From Dactylosporangium aurantiacum (GTDB taxonomy: Bacteria > Actinomycetota > Actinomycetes > Mycobacteriales > Micromonosporaceae): a DNA stretch of 64,000 bases. Below, piece by piece: positions 51,105 to 61,158 of this stretch. The stretch is from assembly GCF_000716715.1 (NCBI RefSeq), contig NZ_JNYJ01000005.1, positions 1 to 64,000 on the forward strand, read 5' to 3'. Each line of letters opens with the position of its first letter. The stretch's first letter is position 1. The position numbers and the translations under genes are program-made. The notes below the pieces were generated by a model. It made no database searches. It saw only the letters and a program-made list of their open reading frames with translations, and had not been told where the DNA came from.

Positions 51105-52247
51105 TCAGGCGGCGTGACGGCCGCGGCGGGACGGGCGGCTGAGCAGGATCAGGCCGCCACCGAACGCGATCATGAAGAGGGCCGCGGCGCCGAGCGCGGT
51201 GGCGTTCGCACCGGTGACGGGCAGGCCGGTCGAGGTGGTTGTCGAGCCGGTGGTCGAGCCCGTCGTGGAGGCGGACGTGGCGGGCATCGCGCCGTTGCCG
51301 TCGCCGTTGCCGTTGCCGGGTGTGATCTCGGTGACCGTCTCGACCGGGGAGTTCGTCTGCGGTGCGGATGCGGACGGTGAAGCGGTCGCAGACGAGGACG
51401 AGGACGGGGACGTCGACGCAGACGCGGACGCCGAGGGAGACGCGGACGCCGAGGGAGACGCGGACGCCGAAGGAGACGCGGACGTCGAGGGAGACGGTTC
51501 GGGGGAGGCCGTCGGAGCCGGGGTCCCGGTGTCGCACGACGGCGGCCGCGTCCAGGTGCCCGGCACGGTGGTGAACGTGTTGTCCCGCACCGTGACCTGC
51601 CCGCCCGGGACCGGCACGTCCGCCGTCCCGCCCGGCGCGACCCGCACGAACCGGCCGTCGAGGGCGAACACGGCGTCCACGTTCGCGTCCGGGCCGTTGG
51701 TGAGGTGCGCCGCCAGGGTGCCGTCGCAGGCGCTGGTGAAGGTGGCGGCGGGCCGCGGCGCGCAGGTGGTGGTGCCGCCGTTGTACCAGGCCCGCACGCC
51801 CGACGAGCGGTTGCCGGGGGCGGCGGTGTCGCCGACCTTCGTCGTGCCGTAGCGCGGGCCGCCGTCGACGATGGGATTGATCACAGCGGTGCCGAAGACC
51901 GTGTCGACCTGGGTGTAGCAGCGGGGCACGTCGACGCGCAGGGTCACCGACGGCGTGGCGGCGGTGACGGTGGCGGTGTCGGTGGCGTAGACGAACTGGG
52001 GGTTGCCGAACGACTTCGCCGGGGCGGTGTACGACACCAGCGTGAACGCCTGGCGCTCGCCGTCGCACAGCGGCGCGGACGCGGTGACCGTGGCGGTGCC
52101 GGCGGGGCCGTCGAAGGTGTGCCGGTAGGTCGCCGCGGACGCGGACACGCAGGACGGCGTGGAGGTGGCGGCCGAGGCGTACGCGGTGCCGGCGAAGGCA
52201 CCCCCGAACAGCATGGTCGAGCCGAGCACGAGCAGGGTCTTGCGCAA
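51105..52247 (-). CDS. Sortase-anchored cell-wall surface protein (LPXTG-type), 380 aa
   Basis: Signal peptide, then two Ig-like repeats with paired Cys (SCVSASAATYRHTF; RCYTQVDTV; TTTCAPRP; SACDGTLAA), a Ser/Pro/Ala stalk of (ASPSAS)n repeats, and a C-terminal sorting signal LPVTGANATAL, TM helix and RRGRHAA tail. Exported and covalently attached to the cell wall by a sortase (LPVTG is a class E/F-type motif). Start codon is TTG 52247, with GGGGG as a possible SD inside a hairpin of the leader, so translation may be controlled. Low-complexity stalk likely varies between strains. Confidence 0.85.
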   Translation of the reverse strand: MRKTLLVLGSTMLFGGAFAGTAYASAATSTPSCVSASAATYRHTFDGPAGTATVTASAPLCDGERQAFTLVSYTAPAKSFGNPQFVYATDTATVTAATPSVTLRVDVPRCYTQVDTVFGTAVINPIVDGGPRYGTTKVGDTAAPGNRSSGVRAWYNGGTTTCAPRPAATFTSACDGTLAAHLTNGPDANVDAVFALDGRFVRVAPGGTADVPVPGGQVTVRDNTFTTVPGTWTRPPSCDTGTPAPTASPEPSPSTSASPSASASPSASASPSASASASTSPSSSSSATASPSASAPQTNSPVETVTEITPGNGNGDGNGAMPATSASTTGSTTGSTTTSTGLPVTGANATALGAAALFMIAFGGGLILLSRPSRRGRHAA

Positions 52248-52380
52248 GACGTGGCCCCCAAGGCGTCTCGTCTGGGGGCGGTCTCACCACTGACTCCCCG
52301 GGCCGCAAAGCGGTGACCGATTGATGCTCGGCCCGGATCTGCATCTCCCCATTTTCTGGGTGGTCGTGACGATTTGTCGC
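52248..52380 (-). promoter_or_regulatory. Structured 5' leader of the surface-protein gene (possible riboregulator)
   Basis: On the minus strand: an 8-bp stem CCGGGCCG/CGGCCCGG enclosing a loop with CATCAATCGGTCACCGC, followed by GGGGAGTCAGTGGTGAGACC and then a ccccca/tggggg hairpin (52278-52273 and 52260-52255) that includes the putative SD of the TTG start. Purine-rich conserved-looking loops suggest a riboswitch-like element. I could not match it to a named class. The rest of the 318-bp gap to rsmD shows no gene. Confidence 0.45.
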
Positions 52381-52565
52381 GACCGCAATCAGCGTAGAAC
52401 CCGTCACGCAACGCTGAAAAGTCCTGCTCAAAGGCCGATTACGTTCCGTAGTCAAGCCTGCGGAACCGTCATGCCGGATTGAAAGCCAGTACAACATGAA
52501 AAATCGGGAATGTCCGGAGTGGGAGTGGCGCAGGTCACTGCCCGCCGGAGCCTAGGCTGGAGTGC

Positions 52566-53132
52566 GTGACACGCATCGTGGCCGGCACCCTCGGCGGCCG
52601 GCGCCTCACGGTCCCCGCCGGCCAGGGCACCCGCCCCACCTCCGACCGGGTGCGCGAGGCCCTGTTCAGCAGCCTGGAGGCCATGACCGACCTCGACGGT
52701 GCCAGGTTCGCCGACCTGTACGCGGGCTCCGGCGCCGTCGGCTTCGAGGCCTGCTCGCGCGGGGCGGCGCACGTGCTGCTCGCCGAGTCCGACGCCAAGG
52801 CCGCCAGGATCGTGCGGGCCAACATCGCCACACTGGGCGTCGGTGGCACCGTCAAGCTGGTCGCGGACAAGGTCGAGCGGCTGCTGCAGCAGGAGCCCGA
52901 CGAGCCGTTCGACGTGGTGTTCGTGGATCCGCCGTACGCGGTGACGGACGAGCGGGTCGGCGAGGTGCTCCGGGCCCTCGCCGAGCGGTGGCTGGCCGAC
53001 GGCGCGGTGGTCGTGGTCGAGCGCAGCAGCCGTGGCGCCCCGATGCGCTGGCCCGAGGGCCTGGTGCAGCGCGCCGAGCGGCGGTACGGCGAGACGACGC
53101 TGTGGTATGCCAGACGCGACGCGGGCGGGTGA
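52566..53132 (+). CDS. rsmD: 16S rRNA (guanine966-N2)-methyltransferase (188 aa)
   Basis: Class I SAM methyltransferase: N-terminal RIVAGTLGGRRLTVPAGQGTRPTSDRVREALFSSL, motif I DLYAGSGAVGFEACSRGA, and the catalytic motif IV VFVDPPYAV. Adjacent to coaD as in most actinobacteria. GTG 52566. Confidence 0.95.
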   Translation: MTRIVAGTLGGRRLTVPAGQGTRPTSDRVREALFSSLEAMTDLDGARFADLYAGSGAVGFEACSRGAAHVLLAESDAKAARIVRANIATLGVGGTVKLVADKVERLLQQEPDEPFDVVFVDPPYAVTDERVGEVLRALAERWLADGAVVVVERSSRGAPMRWPEGLVQRAERRYGETTLWYARRDAGG

Positions 53133-53190
53133 CGCGGAGGGCCGCGGGCACTTTGGTACGGTCCCCGCTCATGAGGCTTGGGCTGGTGCA

Positions 53191-53670
53191 ATGAGGCGCG
53201 CGGTGTGTCCGGGTTCGTTCGATCCGGTCACCAACGGGCACCTGGACATCGTCGGACGCGCGTCGAAAATGTTCGATGAGGTCGTCGTCGCGGTGCTGAT
53301 CAACACGAGCAAGGCCGGGCTGTTCACGGTCGAGGAGCGCCAGGAGATGCTCCAGGAGGTGACGGCGCCGTACGACAACGTGCGGGTCGACGCGTTCCAG
53401 GGCCTGCTGGTCGACTTCTGCCGGGCCAATGACATCAGCGCGATCGTCAAGGGCGTCCGGGTCGCCGGCGACTTCGACTACGAGCTGCAGATGGCGCAGA
53501 TGAACTACGGGCTCGGCGCCATCGAGACGCTCTTCATGCCGACCAACCCGAAGTACTCCTTCGTCTCGTCGAGCCTCATCAAAGAGGTCGCCAAATGGGG
53601 CGGCGACGTTTCGCCGCATGTGCCCGATCTCGTGGCGAACCTGCTTCGGGAACGGCTCGTGAAACCCTGA
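53191..53670 (+). CDS. coaD: Phosphopantetheine adenylyltransferase (159 aa)
   Basis: Nucleotidyltransferase of CoA synthesis. HxGH-type signature PGSFDPVTNGHLDIV, KGVRVAGDFDYELQMAQMN and the C-terminal KYSFVSSSLIKEVAKWGGDVS. ATG 53191 follows GGGCTGGTGCA. Full length. Confidence 0.96.
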   Translation: MRRAVCPGSFDPVTNGHLDIVGRASKMFDEVVVAVLINTSKAGLFTVEERQEMLQEVTAPYDNVRVDAFQGLLVDFCRANDISAIVKGVRVAGDFDYELQMAQMNYGLGAIETLFMPTNPKYSFVSSSLIKEVAKWGGDVSPHVPDLVANLLRERLVKP

Positions 53671-53763
53671 AACTGAGGGCTTCCCGTGTGGCGATGGAGC
53701 GGCATCATGGTTTGGGCCGCATGATGGTGGAGTTGTTTGCCGTGGGACAGGGAGTGACCGCAA

Positions 53764-54264
53764 GTGGATCCGCTCGAGAGCATCGACCAGATCATCGCGC
53801 TGGTCGAGGGTGCACGGTCGGCGCCGATGTCGCGGAGCAACTTCGTGGCCGACCGCGCCGAGATGATCAACCTGCTCGACCAGCTGCGCGCCGACCTGCC
53901 CGGTGAGCTCCGCCGGGCCACCGCGCTGCTCGACGAGCGGGACAAGATCGTGGATGCCGGGCGGCGCGAGGCCGAGCGGATCATCGCCGAGGCGGAGGCC
54001 GAGCACAACCGGCTCGTGTCGATCAACGAGATCGTCGTCTCCGCCGAGCACGAGGCGTCCCGCATGATCAACGAGGCGCGGGCCGAGACCCAGCGCCTCC
54101 GCGACGAGGTCGACGACTACGTCGACACGGCCCTGGCCAACTTCGAGCAGTTCCTCACCCGCTCGCTCGCCTCGATCGAGCGGGGGCGCGACAAGATGCA
54201 CGCGCTGCGCGAGATAGGCTCGTTCACACCGTCCGGCGACGACGACCGGCCGCTGCCTTTCTAG
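53764..54264 (+). CDS. sepIVA: DivIVA-like septal protein, SepIVA-type (166 aa)
   Basis: Largely one long coiled coil (about 35-150: GELRRATALLDERDKIVDAGRREAERIIAEAEAEHNRLVSI) after a short DivIVA-like N-terminus. The same position beside coaD is held by Rv2927c/SepIVA in mycobacteria, which helps divide septum and controls envelope growth. Shorter than the mycobacterial protein. GTG 53764. Confidence 0.75.
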   Translation: MDPLESIDQIIALVEGARSAPMSRSNFVADRAEMINLLDQLRADLPGELRRATALLDERDKIVDAGRREAERIIAEAEAEHNRLVSINEIVVSAEHEASRMINEARAETQRLRDEVDDYVDTALANFEQFLTRSLASIERGRDKMHALREIGSFTPSGDDDRPLPF

Positions 54265-54364
54265 AAAAGTGCCCGAAGCGACGGGGACCGACCGGGGCGA
54301 TTCGACGGGAGTTCCGCCGCTCGGGTAGCCTTGTCCGTCGGCCCTGCCTGGCCGGAGTCTGAAG

Positions 54365-54928
54365 ATGCCAAATCACTCGCACCCGCACCTCGATCCCCGC
54401 AAGCCGCTGGTCCTCGAAACGGTGGACCTGCCGCGCCGCCCGGGCGCGATGCATGCGGTCTCGCGACAGGTGCCGGCACCTGAGGACCTCGGTCTGGAGC
54501 TGATCGGCGTGCCTGTCGGCGCCGAGCTCGACCTCCAGCTTCGGATGGAGTCGGTGTCAGAAGGCGTCCTCGTCTCCGGCACCGTCACCGGCCCGCTGGT
54601 GGGCGAGTGCGGACGCTGCCTGCGCCCGATCAGTGCCACGTTGGACGTCCCGATCCAAGAGTTCTATGCCTATGAGCACAGCACCACGGACGAGACGGCC
54701 GACGAGGACGAGGTCGGACGGCTGCAGGGCGACCTGATCGACCTGGAGCCGGCACTGCGGGACGCGGTGGTGCTCTCCCTGGCCGCCAATCCCGTGTGCC
54801 GTGAAGACTGCCCAGGGCTGTGCCCCGACTGCGGGGTGCCGCTGGATGAGCTGCCCGCCGGCCACAACCACGAGCAGCTCGACCCGCGCTGGGCCGCCCT
54901 GACCCAGATCAAGCACTCAGAGGAGTAA
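54365..54928 (+). CDS. DUF177/YceD-family protein (187 aa)
   Basis: YceD fold, with the family Cys pairs [10 protein letters not shown] and [16 protein letters not shown] near the end that probably hold zinc. Ahead of rpmF, as is usual; YceD-family proteins are linked to 23S rRNA accumulation. ATG 54365, spacing of 100 bp from sepIVA. Rv2926c equivalent. Confidence 0.92.
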   Translation: MPNHSHPHLDPRKPLVLETVDLPRRPGAMHAVSRQVPAPEDLGLELIGVPVGAELDLQLRMESVSEGVLVSGTVTGPLVGECGRCLRPISATLDVPIQEFYAYEHSTTDETADEDEVGRLQGDLIDLEPALRDAVVLSLAANPVCREDCPGLCPDCGVPLDELPAGHNHEQLDPRWAALTQIKHSEE

Positions 54929-54933
54929 GACCC

Positions 54934-55107
54934 GTGGCCGTTCCCAAGCGGAAGATGTCGCGCAGCAACACCCGGTCGCGCCGGAGCCAGTGGAAAGCCG
55001 TCGCGGTGCAGACGCAGCCGTGCCCGCAGTGCCGCTCTCCGAAGCTGCCGCACGCTGCCTGCTCGGTCTGCGGCACGTACAACGGCCGTCAGGTCATCGA
55101 GGTCTGA
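54934..55107 (+). CDS. rpmF: 50S ribosomal protein L32 (57 aa)
   Basis: [21 protein letters not shown], then two CxxC pairs (C30/C33 and C43/C46) holding zinc. GTG 54934 starts 5 bp after the DUF177 stop, with AGGAGTAAGACC as SD. Too short to be picked as a long ORF but unmistakable. Confidence 0.97.
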   Translation: MAVPKRKMSRSNTRSRRSQWKAVAVQTQPCPQCRSPKLPHAACSVCGTYNGRQVIEV

Positions 55108-55120
55108 TTTCCGGATCCGG

Positions 55121-56148
<1,028 letters not shown>

Positions 56149-56152
<4 letters not shown>

Positions 56153-56877
56153 CGAATCCGACCCCACTCGAGTCCGCCTTCGAGGTGCAGTTCGACCCCG
56201 ACATGCTCCGGCGTGCACTGACCCACCGCTCGTACGCCTACGAGAACGGCGGCCTGCCCACCAACGAGCGGCTGGAGTTCCTCGGCGACGCCGTGCTCGG
56301 CGTGGTGATCACCACCGCGCTGTTCCGCAACCACCCCGACCTCGCCGAGGGCCAGCTGGCGAAGCTGCGCGCGAGCGTGGTCAACATGCGCGCCCTCGCC
56401 GACGTCGCCCGGCGCCTCGGCCCCGAGGGCATCGGCCCCTACCTGCTGCTCGGCAAGGGCGAGGAGGCGACCGGCGGCCGCAACAAGGCGAGCATCCTCG
56501 CCGACACGCTCGAGGCGCTCATCGGCGCGATCTACCTGCAGTACGGGCTGGACACCGCCGCCGCGGTGATCCACAAGCTGTTCGACGAGCTGATGGCCGA
56601 GGCCGCCCTGCGCGGCGCCGGGCTCGACTGGAAGACCAGCCTGCAGGAGCTCACCGCCGGCCGGGGGCTCGGCGTGCCCGAGTACCGCATCGACGAGGAG
56701 GGCCCCGACCACGCCAAGCGGTTCACCGCCTGGGTGATCGTGGCCAAGCGCCGGTACGGCGGTGCGCAGGGCGGCAGCAAGAAGGAGGCCGAGCAGCGCG
56801 CCGCCGAGGCCGCCTGGCGCGAGCTGTCCGCGCGGCCGCCGGAGACCCCGAAGGGTGACGATGACCACGGTAACTGA
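56149..56877 (+). CDS. rnc: Ribonuclease III (242 aa)
   Basis: Nuclease domain with the signature [21 protein letters not shown], then [21 protein letters not shown], and a C-terminal dsRBD ([39 protein letters not shown] ... [16 protein letters not shown]). Processes rRNA and dsRNA. GTG 56149 overlaps the plsX stop. Confidence 0.96.
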
Positions 56878-58081
56878 GGTGGCCCACCGCCGGGGCACGC
56901 AGCTGCTGTGGGCCCTGCCGCTGGCGGTGTACGCCCTGAGCCGCCTGCTCCAGCTGGCGCTCGTCTGGTGGATGGCCGACAACGATGAGGTCCGCAGCCG
57001 GCTGCTGGCCTGGGACGGCGGCCACTTCGTCCGGCTCGCCGAGGAGGGGTACCCGGCCGGGTACAGCTACACCGCCGAGGGCCAGCTGACCGGCAACGGG
57101 CTGGCGTTCTTCCCCGGCTACCCGATGCTGGTGCGCGTCGTGCACCTGGCGACCGGCCTGGAGGTCGGCACCGCGGCGATCACGGTCGCGTGGGTCGCCG
57201 GCGCGTTCGCCGCGGTGCTGATCTGCGCGCTCGGCACCCGCCTCTACGACGAGCGGGTCGGCCTGGCGCTCACCACGCTGTTCTGCACCCAGCCGATGTC
57301 GATGGCGCTGTCGATGGCGTACTCCGAGGCGCTGTTCGTCGCGATGGTCGCCGGCATGTTCCTCTTCGCGCACCGCGACGACTGGCTCTTCGCCGGCGTC
57401 TTCGGCCTCGGCGCGGCGCTGTCCCGGCCGACGGGTGCCGCCGCCGCGCTCGCGCTCGCGGTCGCCGCCGCGATGGCCGTGCACCGCAGCCGGCGCGCCG
57501 CCCGTACCGCCACCGACGCCACCGACGCCACCGACGACACTGACGACACCGAGGACCCGGGCGGGGCCGGCCGGCGCGTCCCGGCCTGGCAGCCGATCGC
57601 CGCCGCCGCCGTCGCGCTCGCCGGCGTCCCCGGCTACCTGCTCTGGGTCGGCCTGCGCGTCGGCGACCTCGGCGCCTGGTTCGACATCCAGACGGCCGGC
57701 TGGGGCACCACGTTCGACTACGGCACGTCCACGTTCAAGTTCGTCCGCGACGCGCTGCGCACCGGCGAGGGCTGGATCCAGGTCAGCGTCGCCTGGATGG
57801 TCATCGGCGTCGTCGTGCTGGCCGCCGTGGCCGTGGCGAAGAAGGTGTGGGTCCCGCTGCAGGTGTACGGCCTGATCGCGCTCGTGCTGGTGCTGGGCCA
57901 GGGCGGCTACTACCACTCCAAGCCGCGGCTGCTCGTGCCGGTGCTGCTGATCCTCGTCCCGCCGGCGATCGCCATCGGACGGGCCAGGCCCCGCACGGCG
58001 GCGCTAGTGTTGTCAGGCTGTGCGGCGTTCGGGCTGTGGTACGGCTCCTACCTGATCACCGTCTGGCACTACGCGATCTGA
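56861..58081 (+). CDS. Polytopic membrane protein of the mannosyltransferase/PIG-V-like group (406 aa)
   Basis: About ten TM helices. The first loop holds [15 protein letters not shown], the acidic/aromatic motif of GT-C glycosyltransferases of the PIG-V/mannosyltransferase type, and a second conserved-looking loop [18 protein letters not shown]. Probably transfers mannose from a polyprenyl donor to a lipid or protein outside. Loop 4 contains a repetitive acidic stretch ([16 protein letters not shown]). ATG 56861 overlaps rnc by 17 bp. No closer name possible. Confidence 0.7.
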   Translation: MTTVTEVAHRRGTQLLWALPLAVYALSRLLQLALVWWMADNDEVRSRLLAWDGGHFVRLAEEGYPAGYSYTAEGQLTGNGLAFFPGYPMLVRVVHLATGLEVGTAAITVAWVAGAFAAVLICALGTRLYDERVGLALTTLFCTQPMSMALSMAYSEALFVAMVAGMFLFAHRDDWLFAGVFGLGAALSRPTGAAAALALAVAAAMAVHRSRRAARTATDATDATDDTDDTEDPGGAGRRVPAWQPIAAAAVALAGVPGYLLWVGLRVGDLGAWFDIQTAGWGTTFDYGTSTFKFVRDALRTGEGWIQVSVAWMVIGVVVLAAVAVAKKVWVPLQVYGLIALVLVLGQGGYYHSKPRLLVPVLLILVPPAIAIGRARPRTAALVLSGCAAFGLWYGSYLITVWHYAI

Positions 58082-58097
58082 CCCCCATTGGAGACCG

Positions 58098-58964
58098 ATG
58101 CCTGAGCTTCCCGAGGTCGAGACCGTCCGCCGCGGCCTCGACAAGTGGGTCTCCGGCCGGCGCATCGCCACCGTCGAGGTGCTGCACCCGCGGGCGATCC
58201 GCCGCCACCTGCCCGGCGCCGTGCACTTCGCCGACGTCCTCGCCGGCCGCCTCGTCGGCGCCGTCCAGCGCCGCGGCAAGTACCTGTGGCTGCCGCTGGA
58301 CGACGAGGACGCCCTCGTCGGCCACCTCGGCATGTCCGGCCAGCTGCTCATGCAGCCGGTCGAGGCGCCCGCCGAGACGCACCTGCGGGTCCGCTTCACG
58401 TTCGACGACGACGGCCCCGAGCTGCGCTTCGTCGACCAGCGCACGTTCGGCGGGCTGGCGGTGTCCACCGGCGGCGCGGTCCTGCCGGCCGAGCTGACGC
58501 ACATCGCGCTCGACCCGGTCGACCCGGCGTTCTCCGACGACGCGTTCGTGGAGAACATGCGCCGCCGGCGCACCGAGGTCAAGCGGGCGCTGCTCGACCA
58601 GACGCTGATCTCCGGCGTCGGCAACATCTACGCCGACGAGGCGCTGTGGCGGGCGAAACTGCACGGCGCCCGCCCGACCGACCAGCTGTCCCGCCCGCTG
58701 GTGCGGCGGCTGCTCGGGCACGTCCGCGACGTGCTCAACGAGGCGATCGGGCAGGGCGGGACCAGCTTCGACGCGCTGTACGTCAACGTCAACGGCGAGA
58801 GCGGCTACTTCGACCGCTCGCTCAACGCCTACGGCCGCGAGGGCGAGCCGTGCAACCGTTGCGGCAGCCCGATCCGCCGCGAGGCGTTCATGAACCGGTC
58901 GTCCTACTCCTGCCCGCGCTGCCAGCCGCGGCCGCGGATCCCGGCAGCCCGGATCCCGCGTTGA
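58098..58964 (+). CDS. mutM: Formamidopyrimidine-DNA glycosylase (288 aa)
   Basis: [14 protein letters not shown] (catalytic P2/E3), beta-Lys in [10 protein letters not shown], helix-two-turn-helix [17 protein letters not shown], and a four-Cys zinc finger [24 protein letters not shown] at the end. Excises 8-oxoguanine. ATG 58098. Its last 77 bp overlap the convergent spherulin-4-like gene. Confidence 0.96.
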   Translation: MPELPEVETVRRGLDKWVSGRRIATVEVLHPRAIRRHLPGAVHFADVLAGRLVGAVQRRGKYLWLPLDDEDALVGHLGMSGQLLMQPVEAPAETHLRVRFTFDDDGPELRFVDQRTFGGLAVSTGGAVLPAELTHIALDPVDPAFSDDAFVENMRRRRTEVKRALLDQTLISGVGNIYADEALWRAKLHGARPTDQLSRPLVRRLLGHVRDVLNEAIGQGGTSFDALYVNVNGESGYFDRSLNAYGREGEPCNRCGSPIRREAFMNRSSYSCPRCQPRPRIPAARIPR

Positions 58965-59667
58965 CCAACCGGTGCGGCCGGGGCCGGCGCGGCAGCGGCG
59001 TCGGCGGGTTGAGCTCGGCGAGGCCGGGCACCTGACCGCACCAGGCCGGCAGGTCGCAGTAGGGGTCGGGGGCGCCGAGGTCGGTCACCATGCCGAAGCC
59101 CGCACCCCGCGCGACCTGCAGCCGGGCCGCCTCGTCGAGCTCCCACGGCGGCACCGCGTGCACCAGGTGGCCGTCGCCGGGCAGCGCGCCCGCCCCGCTC
59201 CACCGGCGGTAGTCGCGCCAGCTGCCGTCGAAGACGCAGATCGGCAGGCCCAGGTCGCGGTACGTCTGGTCCGGCGGGCAGCCCGGGTTGAGCACCACGT
59301 CGGGCAGGTCGGCGCGCTGGGCGAGCCGGGCGGCGATGGCGACCGGGCCGATCGAGTGCGGGCTGACCGGCACCCGGTCGAGGAAGATGCCGCGCACCGG
59401 GTAGCCGGCCCACCGGTACACGTCGGCGCGGATCTGCTCGACCGGCCGGGTGGACAGGTCGACGTCGACGTAGCCGAGCAGCCGCACCCCGGCGGCGGCG
59501 AGCCGGCTCATGGCGGCCGTGTACGCCGGGTCGCGCCCGCTGCCGGGCCCGCCCGCGACGTCGATGACGACGGTGAACGCGGCACCGTGTCCCGCGACGA
59601 TCTCCCATGCGTGTGGCCGGGCGAGGGGATGCGCCCGCAGTGGCAGGAGCGTCGGAACCCGGTCCAC
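58888..59667 (-). CDS. Spherulin-4-like (spherulation-specific family 4) protein (259 aa)
   Basis: TIM-barrel-like hydrolase family: [55 protein letters not shown] and [39 protein letters not shown]. Homologs act on polysaccharides (galactosaminoglycan-type). Start GTG 59667 lacks a good SD. The C-terminus is antisense to the mutM zinc finger over 77 bp, unusually long for a convergent overlap, so the last 25 residues may be less constrained. Confidence 0.75.
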   Translation of the reverse strand: MDRVPTLLPLRAHPLARPHAWEIVAGHGAAFTVVIDVAGGPGSGRDPAYTAAMSRLAAAGVRLLGYVDVDLSTRPVEQIRADVYRWAGYPVRGIFLDRVPVSPHSIGPVAIAARLAQRADLPDVVLNPGCPPDQTYRDLGLPICVFDGSWRDYRRWSGAGALPGDGHLVHAVPPWELDEAARLQVARGAGFGMVTDLGAPDPYCDLPAWCGQVPGLAELNPPTPLPRRPRPHRLVNAGSGLPGSAAAAGSAGRSRTTGS

Positions 59668-59693
59668 GACCGGACTAACGATGCTGGGCCCCC

Positions 59694-60350
59694 TCAAGCA
59701 CGGCCGGTGTCCACGGTCCAGTAGGGCGTCCGGCCGCGCATGGCGGCGCCGACACCGATCGACCTGGTGGCGCAGTCCAGCAGGATCTCGCGGTCGCTCT
59801 TGTCGCGCAGCCAGCTCTTGACGACGTCGCCGGCGTCGCCGCCCTTGGCGACCAGCTCGCCGGCGAAGCCGCGGTAACCGGCCTTGCCGGCCCGGTCCTC
59901 GGGGGAGCTGCCGTCGCTGCCCTCGGACCGGGTGAAGTCGTGCGCGAGCATGTCGGCGCTGTGCGACCTGGCGGCGGCCCGCAGCTGCGGGTGCATGCGC
60001 AGCGCCTCGCACCGCGCCTTGCGGCGCTCGCTGTTGACCAGCTGCACCACCCGGTCCTCGTAGCCGGCGTTGAAGCTGGCGGTGACGGTGGGGGTGGGCC
60101 GGGCGCTGGTGGCCGCGGCGCTCGGCGGGGCGGCGCTGGAGGCGGTCTCGGTGGGCTCGGCGCCCGCCGGTGCCCCGGCGGGTGCCGGCTCGGCCGCGGC
60201 GGCCGCGGCGGAGGGCCGGTCGGCGCCGTCGAACAGCGCGGGCACGATCACCGCGCCGATGCCGAAGAGGATGAGAACCGCCGTGGCGATCGCGGCAACG
60301 CCGGTGGGTCCTCCGAGCCGGGCGACCAAGCCAGGCTGCGGCGCCGTCAT
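59694..60350 (-). CDS. Membrane-anchored CAP (SCP/allergen V5) domain protein (218 aa)
   Basis: TM helix near the N-terminus (18-38), Ala/Pro/Thr stalk, then a CAP domain (NAGYEDRVVQLVNSERRKARCEALRMHPQLRAAARSHSADMLAHDF). Two conserved-fold Cys (RCEAL and LDCATR) present. CAP domains bind sterols/lipids or peptidoglycan in bacteria. ATG 60350 preceded by GAGGAG. The 293-bp upstream region to the next gene contains no gene. Confidence 0.85.
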   Translation of the reverse strand: MTAPQPGLVARLGGPTGVAAIATAVLILFGIGAVIVPALFDGADRPSAAAAAAEPAPAGAPAGAEPTETASSAAPPSAAATSARPTPTVTASFNAGYEDRVVQLVNSERRKARCEALRMHPQLRAAARSHSADMLAHDFTRSEGSDGSSPEDRAGKAGYRGFAGELVAKGGDAGDVVKSWLRDKSDREILLDCATRSIGVGAAMRGRTPYWTVDTGRA

Positions 60351-60643
60351 CCGGATCTCCTCGGGGTCAGAATTTCTCCGGCACGACGCTACTTTGCAGT
60401 GGCGCTTGCGGGCAACCGGTGGCACACTGCCACGATCGGCTACGCAGGTGTGATCACGCACCCGGGTGAGTGAGAACACCCTGGCCAGGACGTTTGGCGT
60501 GCCGGTTGGCTTGACTAAGTCGCCGCCCGGGCTGAACATAGAGGGGTCGCCAGTCGCGCCCAATCATGCCCTAGTGCTTCGGTCGCGGGTGCTGGGCGCG
60601 CGTTTGCCGGAATCCGACCGGCTGCGCTTATCAAGGAGACGAT

Positions 60644-60838
60644 ATGGCTAAGGCCCTCTTCGGCCACGTAGGCGGCGCGCCCGATCGGCGCCTCGTCGAC
60701 GAGGTCACCCAACTGCGTGCCAAGGTTCGGGCGCTCGAGTTCGAGGTCGTCCGGCTGCGCGCCGAGAATGACCGGCTCGCAGCGGCGGCCGCCGAGACGG
60801 ATCACCTGGTCCGGCTCGTCGAGCCGGCGATGGCCTGA
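60644..60838 (+). CDS. Small coiled-coil protein (64 aa)
   Basis: One helical segment, QLRAKVRALEFEVVRLRAENDRLAAAAAE, with heptad-like Leu/Val spacing, flanked by short tails. SD AAGGAG before ATG 60644. No family recognised; small coiled-coil proteins next to smc are seen in actinobacteria. Could assist chromosome organisation, but that is only context. Confidence 0.65.
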   Translation: MAKALFGHVGGAPDRRLVDEVTQLRAKVRALEFEVVRLRAENDRLAAAAAETDHLVRLVEPAMA

Positions 60839-60919
60839 CCCAAGGCCATCGCACCAGCAAGGACGTCGGCGGATCCGGCGTTCTGCACTGGAGCCTACGC
60901 AGAACTGAATAGCAAACCC

Positions 60920-60950
60920 GCGCGCCGACCACCTTCGGGTATCGGCGCGC
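60920..60950 (+). terminator. Hairpin after the small coiled-coil gene
   Basis: Stem gcgcgccga/tcggcgcgc (60920-60928 with 60942-60950), 13-nt loop, no T run. It lies in the 320-bp gene-free stretch 60839-61158 before smc, which also contains a 13-bp direct repeat cggcgcgcagtca at 60943 and 60991. Confidence 0.45.
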
Positions 60951-61158
60951 AGTCATGTCCGGTGAACAATCGGTCATCGTGATCTGTCAGCGGCGCGCAG
61001 TCACGTAACGACGCAGCGTCGACAATGGTTGCGAATGGTGTTGGCCTGCAATTCCATGGGGACCGACACGCGCATTATGGTGTGCGGCACTGCCGAATTG
61101 GGTATCCTGCCGGGCGGTAGTCTGCCCGGTACGCACCCACCTCGACCCGTGGAGATCC

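Noticed and set aside
52248..52380. ydaO (c-di-AMP) or GEMM (c-di-GMP) riboswitch
   Set aside because: Some words look similar (GGTCACCG, GGGGAG, GCAAAGC on the other strand) but the order and conserved cores do not match either class well enough to name.
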